Shown here: positions 33,743 through 46,566 of the stretch, piece by piece
How positions within the stretch are numbered: position 1 is the stretch's first letter
How the letters are laid out: every line of letters begins with the position of its first letter
From: Conidiobolus incongruus B7586
Lineage: Eukaryota; Entomophthoromycota; Entomophthoromycetes; Entomophthorales; Conidiobolaceae
Length of the DNA stretch: 50,272 bases
NCBI GenBank assembly: GCA_000697335.1
Contig: JNEM01014132.1
Coordinates: 1 to 50,272, forward strand
Direction: 5' to 3'
Notes under the pieces: model-generated
Seen by the model: the letters and a program-made list of their open reading frames with translations, nothing else
Database searches by the model: none
What the model was told of the DNA's origin: nothing
Position numbers and translations under genes: made by a program

Positions 33743-36700
33743 ACAGTTTCACCATTCTACTGATAAATCCGGCCTGTTGACGATAAACCTTGTCAAAATT
33801 ATTAACAAAAATATGAGTTAACTATCTAATTACCTTTTACAAAGTGAAAAAAAATATACATTCAAAACATAATATAGATACTACTCAACAAAATGTAATC
33901 TTAAATATTATTTATGTTGATTTTTAGATCGATTATATACCCTATAAAATTTTTTCAAATACCAGAAATATCAATGAGTTAAATACTTTGACACTAAAAA
34001 TAATTTTTTCCAAAAAGTAGATATTCTGTAAAATATTTTATTTTCAGTTTAATTTACAATGGTTTAATATTCAATATAATTCATCCAAATCCAATCAACA
34101 ATGTTTCTGAAAATATCCAGTAAGAGGTGTAACTTGGAGAGGTATAATATTTCAAAAATTTTATCCAACTAATTAATCAAAATGAAATCATATTAAATTT
34201 TAATGATCAATTCGGAAAATAAATGCTTTGTCCACCTTAATGTTGTCAAATCATTCAAATTTATTATTAAACACAATTTACAATATGATTTGAAGGCAAA
34301 ATTTTATATATTAACATTATTTGTATTTATGGATTTCAAATTTGAATTATCATTTCCACTTTGATTAGATTTTTAACAATATTCATTATATTATAAAATG
34401 AATTGGATGCTTTAGAATATTATAATATAGTATATATAACAATAATGCTAAATTGAATTTATTGGATTTATTAATAATTTCTTATAAATAAATGTTACTA
34501 ATAATTTGAGTTTAAAACTTTTGATTGGTTAAGAAAAAGCGATATTGTTAAGAAATTTAAAGCCTTGGAATAGTAATATTAACTACTGATAAATGCTAAA
34601 TCAAAATATAAATTGTGGTTAATAAACCTGATGAAAACTCCACACTAATTTTGAAATTAAGAACATTGAAATTCTTAGATTTCAACTTCCAAATTACTAA
34701 CAGCTAATTTGAGTTCATTTTCATTATAAAGGTATAATCAGTAATTATATTTTGATTGAATATATTAAAGAAGTTATTTTGTTATAATTAGCCTACTGCT
34801 TTCAGTTTAAGAAAATTTGAATTTTTTATTTAGATTTTTTTATTTCTTGAAAATATCTATCATATTTTTGAAAAAAATGAATTTCTGAAAGTTAATTATG
34901 AACATTATAAAATTCAAGTTTATGTAATTTGATATTATAATCCATATCATTGAATATAGATCGATAATAATTGATATATTACTTTATAATAAGCAATGTT
35001 TTTTATAAAAAATTAATCATTACAGTATTTTTCGCGAATTAGACTGTGATATTTTTATATAATAAAAAATATTTTATTTCTTGAAAACCTCAAGAGAGTG
35101 ATTGTTAAATTTATGATTTCAGCTATGTTGAAATGCTATTTCAAAAATGTTAATAATATTTTATAAAAGATATATCAGTAAAAGAGAATTGTGCTCAAAG
35201 TTAAGTTAATTGAGATTAAAGACATTGTAAACAGTATTATTGGATTTATTATATAATTTCAACATATAACTTTATGAAAGATTTTGATATTCAATTGTTG
35301 AATTGATGTAATTGAAATCTGTATTAGGAAATAGCGATGGAATTTTCAAGTTTTATGTATGTGATTTTGAGAATAAACGGTTAGACCTAGATCCATATCT
35401 GTTAAAACTTATATTGAAATTTCAAATATATATTTTTAATAGAAAATAAACAATAGTTCTTTATAATGGAAAATGATCCGTTTTACCCATCATCCACAGT
35501 CTCGGGTCTCTACTAATATAAATTTAATAATAGAGTTATATTGAAAATGGTAGATTCTATTAAAAAATAATTCAAACTCAAGTGTTAATCAAATTATCAT
35601 ATTTTCAATTATATTTGAAATTGATCAAATTTGAATTAACAACCTTCGAATGTAATTGAATAAACCTAATATTTCTATTCTTAATTATCATATTTTCATT
35701 TTTAATAAAGATTATTAAATAAAGTTGGAAATTATATTTCAAATATTAATAACCATGTTAATTATTTGGTTTTATATCCTATAAATACATTATAATGAAT
35801 TACATAAAATTATATTTCTTATACTAAGATTTATTAGGTTTAACCCTGTATAACAATTATTTTTGACTTCAATTTAGTCAACAAATAACAAAAGGAGTCT
35901 TAGCATTCGTATAAATATAAAATACTACTTGATTTTATTATATATTGAAATATTTTGATTATAAAATCCATTTTTTTAGTAATTTATATTTAAGATTAAT
36001 CAAATTTATAGTTAAGCATTTCAATTTAAACGAGTAATATATCAAAATTGGATTTGGACAATAATAGATATACAATATAATCAGAAAATTTTACCTATAT
36101 AATATTTTGGCAAATTCCTACTCATATTTAGAAACATTTAAAATAAAATATATCTTTTCTTATCAAAATGATATTTTAAATAAAATATATATTACTCCTT
36201 AGATAATATGAACCTTAAAAATTTTTATTATAAAAATTATATGATAAAATAATGGTTTCTGAAATTATTAGTGTAGGAAATGTTGTAGTTAGATATTTAT
36301 GGTTATATATGTTTATCCTGAATTTATACAGTATATTTAAAATATTTTTACAAAAAGGTTTAGAAAACCGAATTTTATATTCTATAAATATTTGTGAAAG
36401 ATAATAATTTTAGAATAAATGGAATATAATTTAAAGTTATATAATGAACAGGTTGAAATAATTATTTTATTATATATCATATATTATAAATATGCAAAAT
36501 TATTAGGTATAAAATAATAATTACAGTGTTCTTATTACTCCAAAATTGGTAAAATATTTGGGTACAATTTTAGTGCGTTTAGTGATTTAAGTATCATTTT
36601 ACCAAAAATATTATAAATTTAATGTTAACTATATTTGATAATGTTTTTAGGTATTAGAAATTTTTTTTAAAAAAATTGACTATAATCATTAATCAATAAA

Positions 36701-37316
36701 TGTTCACAAATCATTTCTAACTAATGCCCAACTGAATACGCTCACAAATCTTGAATTTTATTTGTTTATTACTTTGTAATACTAAGAGAACAAGGTAGTT
36801 AAAAGGTATTCAATTAGATTCTATAAACAATTTTAACGAAGAGGACTACCGTTCATAAAAATTCTAAATACAATTCACTTCGATAGAATATAATTTAGAA
36901 TTACACATTAATTTTTTATTCTATATTAAGATTTGAAATCTATATATTTTGTACCAGGAAATTAAAACGTTTAGTAATCAAAATTCTTTTCAATCAAAAA
37001 GGGGTTTTTTATATAAGTTTTTAACACAATATCAAGAAATTAATGATTAATGTTATAATTAGTTAAAATTTGATAAATACACCAATTTTTTTCAATATTA
37101 AGTGAAATATTTTGAGGTTAAAAGTCACAGTCTCCTTACACTAGTCTAACAGGACTATTTGATCCTGAAATAATTGTTTCAAGTTTATTTTTTTGTACGC
37201 TCTAGTCACTAGTATAAGGGGTAAGTTCGATTATGTTACAAATATTAACAATTAAAGTATTATATAAATGATCCAAGATATACAACCATTGATAAAAAAC
37301 TATCTACAAAACAAAA
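33743..37316. other. AT-rich intergenic before the P450 cluster
   Basis: 3.6 kb without a supportable gene. The last 150 bp are less AT-rich and probably hold the promoter of the P450 gene that starts at 37317. An ATG at 37268 opens a 63-codon frame that overlaps the P450 start in another frame. Confidence 0.5.
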
Positions 37317-38860
37317 ATGACATTAGTAATTCAAGAACCTTCCTTTATGAATGTTATCAATGTATTGATAAAAAATTCATTATTTTTTACTTTATTCCTG
37401 GTTACTTACTACCTATACAAGAAAATTATATATCCCTATTATCTAGGCCCATATCGTAATTTACCCAGAGGTCCTAATCCAATCATTTACTATTTCAAAA
37501 TCTATTACACTCAACTTACAGGTAACTACGAATATTATCTCCAACTACATAAAGAACATGGTCCTGTTGTGTATCTTTTTGACAGATGGGTAGCTATCAA
37601 CGACCACAATTTCCGTCAACATTTATTGACATACAAATTTCCAAAGACTTCGGAGTATGGCAACTTCGATATCAACGGTCCCAATATATTTTCCTCCTAT
37701 GATAAAAATTTCCACATCAGCAGGAAGAAATTAATAGCGCCAGCGTTTAATAATAAGAATTTGTCAGTTACCGAATCTGCGGTTTATGAGGTAGGTAGCT
37801 ATAATTTGGTGAAACTTATCAATACGAGATTACCTGAAGGTGAAGACTGCTCAGGGGTTTTTGATTTAGCTTACCTATTCCATTGCGCAACTTTCGATGT
37901 CATCAGTCAGTTGATATTTGGCCAAAATTTAAACTGTATCCAAAATCCTAACAATGCCGATTACTACCTCAAAGTTCTAAACAATTCCCAATACATATTT
38001 TTCTTTCGAATGATCTTTCCCTTCATGAAATATTTTCCCTTTCCTATGGAGAGTGCTTTTAAGCCAATGATTTTGAAGAATATTGAAGATCGCAAGAACT
38101 CGAATATTGTTCATCACGATATTTTACAAAGTATGATTGATAGTGAAGATCCTGACACCCATCGCAAATTAAGCCCCTTGGAAATTGTTGATGAGTGTTT
38201 GATTTTGTTGTTTGCGGGTATGGATACCACTGCAAAGACCCTCATGTGGACGCTGTATGAATTGTTAAAAAATCCTGAAACTTACCGTCTTGTTGAAACG
38301 GAAGTTTTAGAAAACTTATCAGATTTGAATCAACCCATTACTATTGAAATGTGCAAATCCAAATTGAAGTATTTGGAAGCTGCTATTTTGGAGAGTATGA
38401 GACTTCATCCAGTTGTCGCAGGCCCTCTTCCAAGAGAAGTACCTGCAGGAGGTATCACTATCGACGGGCACTACTTGCCAGAAAAGGTAATCATATTATC
38501 ATTGTTAATTATATGTAGATAATTAATCAATAAATGTAGACAATTGTAGCAATGAGAGTCTTCAACGAACAAAACGATCCTTCCTACTGGGAAAATCCTT
38601 CCGAGTTCAACATTTATCGATGGATTGGACCCGAACGCGAACAAAATAAAGCCAAATTATGTAACTTTGGCCTCGGTACTCGCTCCTGCATTGGCAGGGA
38701 TTTAGCTTGGTCTGAAATTTATTTCATATTAGCTGATTTGATAAGAAATTTCGATATGAAGTTAATCGATACGAAACTGACACCAAGGCTGCAGTTTATA
38801 TTAGGTTCTAAGGAGAACAGAATGAGGGTTTTGATTAAGAGGAGGGTTTTCAATCATTAG
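37317..38860 (+). CDS. cytochrome P450 monooxygenase 1 (two exons)
   Basis: Exons 37317-38486 and 38540-38860, joined in phase 0 over a 53 bp GT-AG intron, give 496 residues, normal for a microsomal P450. Residues about 21-34 form the ER membrane anchor, followed by YPYYLGPYRNLPRG with the proline-rich hinge. AGMDTT at 300-305 is the oxygen-binding I-helix, ESMR at 359-362 the ExxR of helix K, YRWIGPERE the meander region, and FGLGTRSCIG at 433-442 the heme loop with Cys440 as thiolate ligand. In helix C the usual WxxxR is FHISR, with Phe for Trp, as in the neighbouring gene. It should hydroxylate a small lipophilic substrate with a P450 reductase; the substrate is unknown. The start at 37317 has A at -3; Met11 is an alternative. 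It shares its intron position with the gene at 42297. Confidence 0.95.
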
Positions 38861-39894
38861 GTTTGAAATTTGTATGAATGTGTACATCTGAAACCGAAAA
38901 TGATACAGTATCTTTTCGGTTATTTTAATTTGCTAAATCATGGAGCTTCATAATTTCAATAATACCGTTATACTATTTTCTATGGATATATAATATCAAT
39001 TCTACATGCTATTCGATTTGTTTGCTTTCTTAATAAACTTTATCTTTCCAAATATCTTTTGTATTTTTGAATGCATTATTAATGTTATAAATTAGTCAGA
39101 GAAATCAATGTTATATATTTTCATTATGGTTAATTATTTAAATAGTTTAATTTTAATATAATGACGGAATAATTGAAATATATCTTTTAAAAATGTAAAG
39201 ATATCTCAATGATATTTATTATAACTTTAGCTTTTAAACTATACAAATTAAAAATTACAAAATTGAAAATATCTACAAATATTAAAGAACAATATATTAT
39301 TAAAAATTATCAAATAGAATGAGCCAAAAATGTAGAAACTAATAAAATCCGATTATTTATTGAGTTATTTACTTAAATTGGATGATAAAAGATTATCTAA
39401 CATCGATCATATTTGTTGGCTTGGAGGTATTAAAAACAGCCTCTATCCAACTGAGATATGGAAGCTGAATTATTTACTTTTCAGCTTAATTATTTCTATA
39501 TTATTGTTTATCTGAATCAAATATTATTCAAATTTTCTTCTAGTGTTTCATCTTTGGCATGTATCGATTAATATTTTAATTGGAATTAAATATTATATAT
39601 AATAATTGAATGATTTTTCATATCGAGTATAAAATTCATGTGATTATTTGATACTCAAATTTTCCTCTTATTGAATTTTCTCTAATTTGAAACCATTTAA
39701 TTTTATTTCTGGATCCACAATATTTCTATATCAAATTTTATTTGGGATTTATGTAAGCTTAAATTTAACCATAAGGGAGGCGATAACTAAGATGGTATTA
39801 ATTCATTGTTCAATAATAAATTAATCTGATATTTAATTAAATGCTTTCAAATTCAACATATTGGAATATACTTAAAAACTATACGCTTCATTCT
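38861..39894. other. intergenic within P450 cluster
   Basis: An AATAAA at 39032-39037 is about 170 bp after the P450 stop and could be its polyadenylation signal, although this hexamer is common at such AT content. A 59-codon open stretch without ATG at 39336-39515 (+) contains HICWLGGIKNSLYPTEIWK and then a hydrophobic run; it may be another coding relic. Confidence 0.4.
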
Positions 39895-41320
39895 CTAATT
39901 ATAATAATTCTATATATTCTTATGAAAAAATTGTATAACCCCAAAATTTGAATCCATATCGTAACCTACCCAGAAATCGTAACTCCATATTCTACTAGTT
40001 TGAAGTCTGCTATAATCTCATCGTTGACAACTTTTCTTGCTACATAAACCTACACCAAAGTTAGCTTCCTATCATCCATTTCTATGACAAATGGTTATTA
40101 ATCTAAAATATTAATATTAAAAAGCTGTTCTACAATTACAAATGCAACAACGCTGAAGATCATTCAATCTCCAACTTTGAAGGGACAAACTTCTAATCAA
40201 GGTTTACTGAGAAAATTCATTAATGTAGGAAGAAGATGATATCACCAGATTTAATAATAATAAATAATCCATAATGGAATCTGAAGTTTATGAGATTGAA
40301 AGATGTAATCTAGTCAATTATATCACCTCACAGTTGTCCGAAAATAATTCTTTAGCAGCTATAGATTAATCTCATTTATTCCACTTTTAAACTCTAAGTG
40401 AAGTGAGTAGTTTAGTATTCGGTTACAATTTTTACTAAGTTCCAAATATTCAGCAATCCTATTTTTAAAAGACAGTTTTATAAAATTGGGATTAATGCTA
40501 TTCCTTATGTCTATATTTTACCCTTTAAAATCGATTTCGTTATCTATGGGCACTAGATTCAATCCTGTTTCAACTAATGCTTAATTTAAAATAAAAATCA
40601 CAATGTATTTATCACAATATTATGCACAGTTTGATTGAAAGTACGGATCTTCAGATTCATTCAAAGCTCAGTCCTTCCGAAATCTCTGAGAAATGCTTGG
40701 TGTTTTAGATTCATGGGATGGAAACGGTATCAACTACCATAGTATAGACTAGTCACTAACTATTAGTAAACCCTGAAATTTATTGATTAATACTGAATCA
40801 GCTTTTAACCAAATTTATAAAAGATGAACCCCTTCAAATTGGAGAAATGCAAAACTAAATTTTAGTACTTAGAACCTTGTATTTAAATAGTGTGGGACAT
40901 CATCCCGTTTCAGGTTGTAGAATGGCTAAATAAGTTAGAAAAAGTGGTAAAACTTTATATGGCTATTACTTTCTGGAAGAGTTATTTATAAAACAGATTT
41001 CGACTTTTTGAATTAATATTAATAGTTAAATTTAAACAATATGACTTTAAATCAACTCGGAACTTAATGATCCGGAATATTGGAATGAACCTATCAAATC
41101 CAATATTGAGAAATAATTGGGACACGAGCATGAGAGAAAAAGTTGTATAGATTAACTTTGATATCTACCCAAGATCTTCTATTAGCCGCGATCTAACTTG
41201 AAATATATTTCTGATTGATTGATTAGAAATTTTCATATGGAATTGGTTGATACTTAACTCGCTCAAATATTAGTATTTTTATATACACCTTAAGAGGAGG
41301 ATTTTATAGGTAGATTTAAG
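39895..41320 (+). pseudogene. cytochrome P450 pseudogene
   Basis: Broken plus-strand pieces follow the two intact P450s from hinge to C-terminus: NPYRNLPRN (39951), ESEVYEIERCNLVNYI (40277), SSLVFGYNF, IMHSLIESTDLQIHSKLSP, then the I-helix with HGMETVSTT for AGMDTT, HHPVSG for the post-ExxR segment, NDPEYWNEP, and LIRNFHMELVDT. Many stops and several frame changes occur. The equivalent of the heme loop reads RSSISRDL, so the Cys ligand is Ser. The intron site is recognisable, but the donor GT has become TT and the acceptor AG has become AA. It is closer to the intact genes than to any other family, so it is a dead third member of the cluster. Confidence 0.9.
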
Positions 41321-41357
41321 TGAATAAACTGAATCGGAAATATTGAAATTGTCATTT

Positions 41358-41622
41358 TGTCAAGGGCCGAAAGACCCGTTCGACCTTATTAATTAGATCA
41401 TTCGAGAACCCCGTCACAGATCCAACTATAAAGTGACCAATAAATATATCTAAACTGCGGTTCAATCTTTCCACCCGACGTGCCGCTCGTACGCTGGGAA
41501 GGCACGTCGAACGACTATAATACACTGACTGCAACCAAGCTGTTACGTCGGTCCTCTTCCTAGGGTATTGCCCTACAATCCAGGTTAAACAATAAATTAC
41601 TCCTTTTATATCACCTAACAGG
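41358..41622 (-). mobile_element. LTR-like GC-rich fossil adjoining the P450 pseudogene
   Basis: A block near 45% G+C in 80% AT DNA. Read on the minus strand it starts TGTTAGG, has GATATAAAAGG close behind (TATA-like) and ends CTTGACA, so it has the TG...CA ends and layout of a roughly 265 bp LTR. On the plus strand it starts TGTCAAGGGCC and ends CCTAACA, followed by GGCGCC. GC-richer sequence continues to about 41690 and may be a stub of internal sequence. I found no clear target duplication and no partner copy in this window. Its base composition suggests it is younger than the mariner fossils or of different origin. The orientation is uncertain. Confidence 0.45.
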
Positions 41623-41690
41623 CGCCATCCCAGAAGACGACTATTTACTTAAAAGTTATCAGACACTTGACTTCCCAACCAGTATCAATA

Positions 41691-42296
41691 TAGATCATTA
41701 TTATCTATGTTATTATTACTAATATATTGATAAAATACATTTTTCTTATTCAATTACAAAATATTGATGAATTTGGATATTACATTCATTATATCAGCAT
41801 TTTCCCTCCACAAAAATATAATTTAAATTCAAACTATTATTGATACAAGTAAATAAAATCCAATTTATTAATAGGAACTTGCCAAAATTTCAATATAAAT
41901 TATATCTAAATTTATTATTTGTCTGGAAATTAATGAGTTTGTGGAAAAAAATGCTTGGGGATTTGAAATGTAACGAAGTGTATTAATTTTATGTGACGTA
42001 AAGTGATTAATAATATACCCAATTTAATTTATTATAAAATATTCAATCTGACAGTGCTTATAATAATTTATATACTCTGTTCTATGGAAAACTATATCAT
42101 AATTCATATTTATATGAGATTTCAATAATTGTTTTGAATAATAAAGTATAGATCCAAATTCCAATATATTTGAAATTGACAATAATGAACAAAAATGTTG
42201 ACAAAATTGAAAGATTTTGGTATTATTATATCCAAAAACATATAAAATGAAAAATATTAAAATATAATCTTGGATATAATATAGCTCAGTAAGTAT
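41691..42296. other. AT-rich spacer between LTR-like island and P450 gene 2
   Basis: No gene or repeat recognised. Confidence 0.55.
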
Positions 42297-43807
42297 TTAT
42301 AAAACTCTTTTCTTAATATTCAATCTAATTCGATTCTCCTTAGGTCTATAAATAAATTTTAACATCGGTGTCAACTCCCTATCAATCAAGTCCAATTCAA
42401 AATGTCGAATTAAGTTAACCAATACAAGGTAGATTTCACTCCATGCCAAATCTCTGCCTATACAAGATCTCGTCCCGATTCCAAAGTTGACCATTTTAGC
42501 TTTATTTTCATCCCTTTCAGGTCCTAACCACCGCTGGATACAGAATTTTTTAGGGTTAGTCCAGTATTGGGGATTGTTATGTTCTGTGTAGATTTGGATG
42601 GATATAGTTGTCTAAAAGCAATTAATATTGATGAATATATTAATATTTATAAGATAATTACTTTTGGCGGCAAATAATACCCATTGTAAGTCATTCCTGT
42701 TTCGGGTACATGTCTCGCTATAGGACCTGCACCCACTGGATGAAGTCGCATACTTTCCAAAATGCAAGCTTCCAAGTACTTCAAATTGGTTTTGCATTTC
42801 TCAAGAGTTACAGGTTGATCTAAATTCCCAAAATTTTCTAAAATTTCATTTTCTACCAATCGATATATATCAGGATTGCGTAGGAGTTCGTACAGGGTCC
42901 AAACCATCGTGTTTGAAGTGGTATCCATTCCAGCAAACAGTAGGACCAAGCACTCGTCTACAATTTCAAGGGGACTTAATTTTGCATGCGTCTCAGGATC
43001 TTCACTATCAATCATACTTTGTAAAATATCTTGATGAACAATATTCGAGTTCTTGCGATCTTCAATATTTTTCAAAATCATAGGTTTAAAATTCGTCTCC
43101 ATGGGTAACGGAATCCATTTCAAAGGACTGAACATCGCTCTTAAAAACAACATAAATCCGGATTGCTTTAACACTTTGGAATAGTACTCAGCTTTCGATT
43201 GGCCTTTAATACAGTTTAATTTTTGACCGAATACCAACTGACTGATGACATCTAAGGTGGAGTAGTGAAACAGTGGGTACATGTCAATCACTTTGCTGGA
43301 GTTGGAATCTCCCAATTCGAGCTTAATATATTCCACGAGATTGACACTGCCAACTTCGTAAATCACATTTTCCATATTTGCCAAGCTTTGGTTATTGAAA
43401 GCGGGGGCTATCAACTTCTTCCTACTCTGGTGGAATTCTCTGTCAAAACTCGAAAAAATATTGGGGCCGTTCAATTCGAACTGCTTGTAATCAATAGTCT
43501 TATTGAATTTATATGTCAAAAACTGTTTCTTTAGCCCCGGATCGTTAATAACTACCCATTTGTCGTATAAGTAGACGATTGGACCATATTGTTCGTGTAA
43601 TTTAAGAAAATATGCGTAGTTGCCAGACATAATTTCATAATAGGATTTTAAAAAGTGAATTAAAGAGTTTTTCCCTCGTGGCAAATGGGATAATGGGCCG
43701 AAATGATAGGGATATATAACACCAGTTATTAGGATATATATGATTGGAATTGATATTACAATTATTAGGTATTTTGCAAATATCAATAGACTATGAATGA
43801 ATATCAT
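42297..43807 (-). CDS. cytochrome P450 monooxygenase 2 (two exons)
   Basis: Exons 43807-42662 and 42611-42297, joined in phase 0 over a 50 bp GT-AG intron, give 486 residues. Residues about 6-29 form the membrane anchor, then YPYHFGPLSHLPRG. AGMDTT at 292-297 is the I-helix, ESMR at 351-354 the ExxR, QRWLGPERDE the meander and FGIGTRSCIG at 425-434 the heme loop with Cys432 as ligand. Helix C has FHQSR in place of WxxxR, shared with P450 1. A long identical stretch around 231-262 (LKNIEDRKNSNIVH) shows recent common origin with P450 1. It is an ER monooxygenase of unknown substrate. It faces the other two members (convergent), so the cluster is not a simple tandem array. ATG at 43807 has A at -3. 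Confidence 0.95.
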
Positions 43808-44402
43808 TTTGGAACATTAATTTTTATACTAATATTTTGTATGTATATTCATATATTGAATTCAAAAAATTTTAATTTGATGAAAAGTGATTGAATCAAT
43901 CCTCAAACCTCATTTTATACTCAGTTTAGGATTTTCTCAAGATAAGGTTATTACCAAGTTTTACTGACAATATTTACTTTAGGAGTAATTATTGAAAATA
44001 TAATACGTATAATAAGTTCCATATTACTCTTTTAATAAAAATAATTTCCTTTTATAAATAATTCAAGTCATTGCTTTTAGTTTTATAGTGTATCAATATT
44101 AGAAAAAGTATTTAAAGGATAACAAGCGTAGTCTTAGAATGGCATTAAAGCGTAATTTTAATTCATCTTCTAAATATTAAAAGATTATTTTCAATATTGG
44201 TCACTGTTAATTTGATACAATCATTTTCAGATTATCATCAATTCCAATCAAAATTGTTAGATAAAAACATAGTGGACACTAAATCTTCGACGTGATTATT
44301 TAATGAGTGTATATACCATAAAAATATATGGATATTATAAAATTTAGCCAATTTGTATAACGGTGAAAGTATCAGTTTTTAAATTTTCCAATCCACAATC
44401 AG

Positions 44403-44447
<45 letters not shown>

Positions 44448-45219
44448 AATTAAATATACTATATTGTGCAAATTTGTAAAATTTAATAATCTTAAATTAA
44501 TGATTTTGGTATATTTAAAAATTTTCTTTGATATATACTTTAGCCCATTTTATAGCAAATAATATTATAATAATATCATATCTTTAAACTCATAATTAGA
44601 TTATACTATTCAATATACTATACCAATTCAATACTCAATATGTAATATAATCTCTCACTCAGTTATTATGCTAAATTATTATACTTAGTAATTTAAATTT
44701 TTTGCAAAATGATTAATACATCTTGATTCATTTGTAAGGGTTATATCATGATACTATACATTAATTTTATTAAATAAGGTTCTTTTATAGAAATTTAATT
44801 ATAATTTATAAATTAATTTCAAAAATAATATTTATTAAATTTCTCAAATTTGATATTATATTAATTTTAATTTGTAATTATTGAAATTGTCATATTAGAA
44901 ATCTATTCAATGTATTTAGAGATGAATTACTATACAAAAGTCTTGACATATAATACATCATTAAATATAAATTCTAATGTATTGTATCTGTTTTAATATT
45001 GGACAATATGAATTTTGAGTTATAGGAGCTGGAGCTAAAGAAATATAAATATAACTATATTAACCCAAACTAGAAATATCTATGATCAATCAAGGTATTT
45101 TATAAATGTCAATGAAAAATATTAAAAAATTAGAAAATATACTATAATCTAATATATTGTTACATTTCAAAATCAACCATCCATCTCTATTAGATAGTTA
45201 ATCCAATATTATTTCTAAT
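43808..45219. other. AT-rich intergenic upstream of P450 gene 2
   Basis: No gene seen. It contains the long TA microsatellite listed separately. Confidence 0.5.
44408..44446. repeat. (TA)n microsatellite
   Basis: About 19 uninterrupted TA units, the longest such run in the window. Shorter runs occur inside the mariner copies. Confidence 0.9.
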
Positions 45220-45468
45220 TCAGGCTGGCTTTGTCAGTTCATAATTAAAGGATACTCTTAGTATACCATTCACTGCATCAACCATTTAAACCCAGGAGCG
45301 ATAAAGAGAAAAGAAAGTTTTTTTTGGATATTCTGCTACAACGTCTCAACAGAAATTAAGCTTCAAGACATATATCCCAATAGGTTTAACAGCACGATTA
45401 AAAAATAACCAAATGGTATTAAGAGTACTTTTCCAACACCGATCACTATTTACAAAGCTTATTATAAA
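45220..45468 (-). pseudogene. decayed coding patch of unknown family
   Basis: One minus-strand frame of 83 codons has just two internal stops and a strikingly protein-like content: NSDRCWKSTLNTIWLFF, NRAVKPIGIYVLKLNFC, DVVAEYPKKTFFSLYRSW and MVDAVNGILRVSFNYEL. G+C is well above the flanks. STLN...FF...A...IY faintly recalls the TM7 end of the local 7TM family (GTLN..FF..DPAL), but the match is too weak to assign it. No start or splice sites are evident. Confidence 0.3.
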
Positions 45469-46566
45469 ACATTAAAATATCATAAAACAAAAGATAATTG
45501 TCTATTAATTTGAAAATTTTATTACAAAATATTAGGTTAATATTTTTTTCATATAAACAACGCAAATTCGACCTAATTTTATAAAAAATAGTCAAATAAT
45601 ATATATCAATTCAATTCAACCCATCAATATTATAAATATTATATTTTATTCTAATATTATGATATACTGCTAATATATACTTAAAAAAATATCATATTGA
45701 AACTTAAAAAATAATACACATAAAATTAAATTGATTATTTTTTATGTAATATGTTCAAATATAATAAAAAAATATTAAACAATAGAATAAATATAACATT
45801 ATTTACCCAAGTAGTTATATTTAAATATAAAATTAGGTGCATATATTATATAGTTAATTTCAACTTGGATATTAAATTATTTAAGTTTTATTATAAGCTT
45901 AAAAACACTACTTATTATACCAGTATGTTGAGATCTTAAATAGTCAAATTTGTAAAAAACTAAGTATAAAGGACAGAATTAATTGAATTTTAGCAATTAT
46001 AATTAATTCAAAATTATGAATAATTAATAAATAATCTTTCAAAATTTTATATCTTGATATATTATATATATCAAGAATACTTTAAATATCAAATTGAAAA
46101 ATTTACTTAATGCCCTTAATAGTATTTCAAATTTATTCAAAAATCAATAAAAAACTGATTAAATTATCCTATTATATTTAAACTTCATTATTATTTACTC
46201 GAAACTATTTACAAATAGCATATATTAGTGAAAGATTTTAAAATCTTTTTATTCCAAAATTACTTAGTCAACTAAAAATTACAAAATTCAATATCATTAT
46301 TAATCTTTTATCAGTATCTGTTTAATATTTCACTGACTAATATCATAATAATGAAATAGAAAATTTTTTCATTAAGTTTATATCTTGAAATATATTTTAT
46401 ATACATAATAGTTAGAATATTATCTTTTTAAAAAAATGTAATTATGTGATTAGGTTGAATAAATAGTTAGATATTAAATATGTTATATCATTAAAAATCA
46501 AATGATTTTGAAAAGATTTCGATAATATTTTAAACATTTTTATTAATATATATCATAATGTTAATA
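45469..46566. other. AT-rich intergenic
   Basis: No gene recognised; the 62-codon frame at 45751-45939 has no protein-like features. Confidence 0.55.

Noticed and set aside
39032-39037. AATAAA as a confident polyadenylation signal
   Set aside because: The hexamer is expected very often by chance at this AT content; mentioned only as a possibility.
41352-41534. 60-codon minus-strand frame as a gene
   Set aside because: It lies wholly within the LTR-like GC-rich island, where stop codons are rarer because of composition; no domain or second copy.
43265-43534. 89-codon plus-strand frame
   Set aside because: Antisense to the well-supported P450 gene 2; a shadow.
44408-44446. Array-like TA tract as CRISPR or origin
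   Set aside because: Simple (TA)n microsatellite without spacers; such runs recur throughout this AT-rich DNA.
45751-45939. 62-codon plus-strand frame
   Set aside because: Low-complexity AT-rich composition, no homologous copy, no supporting signals.
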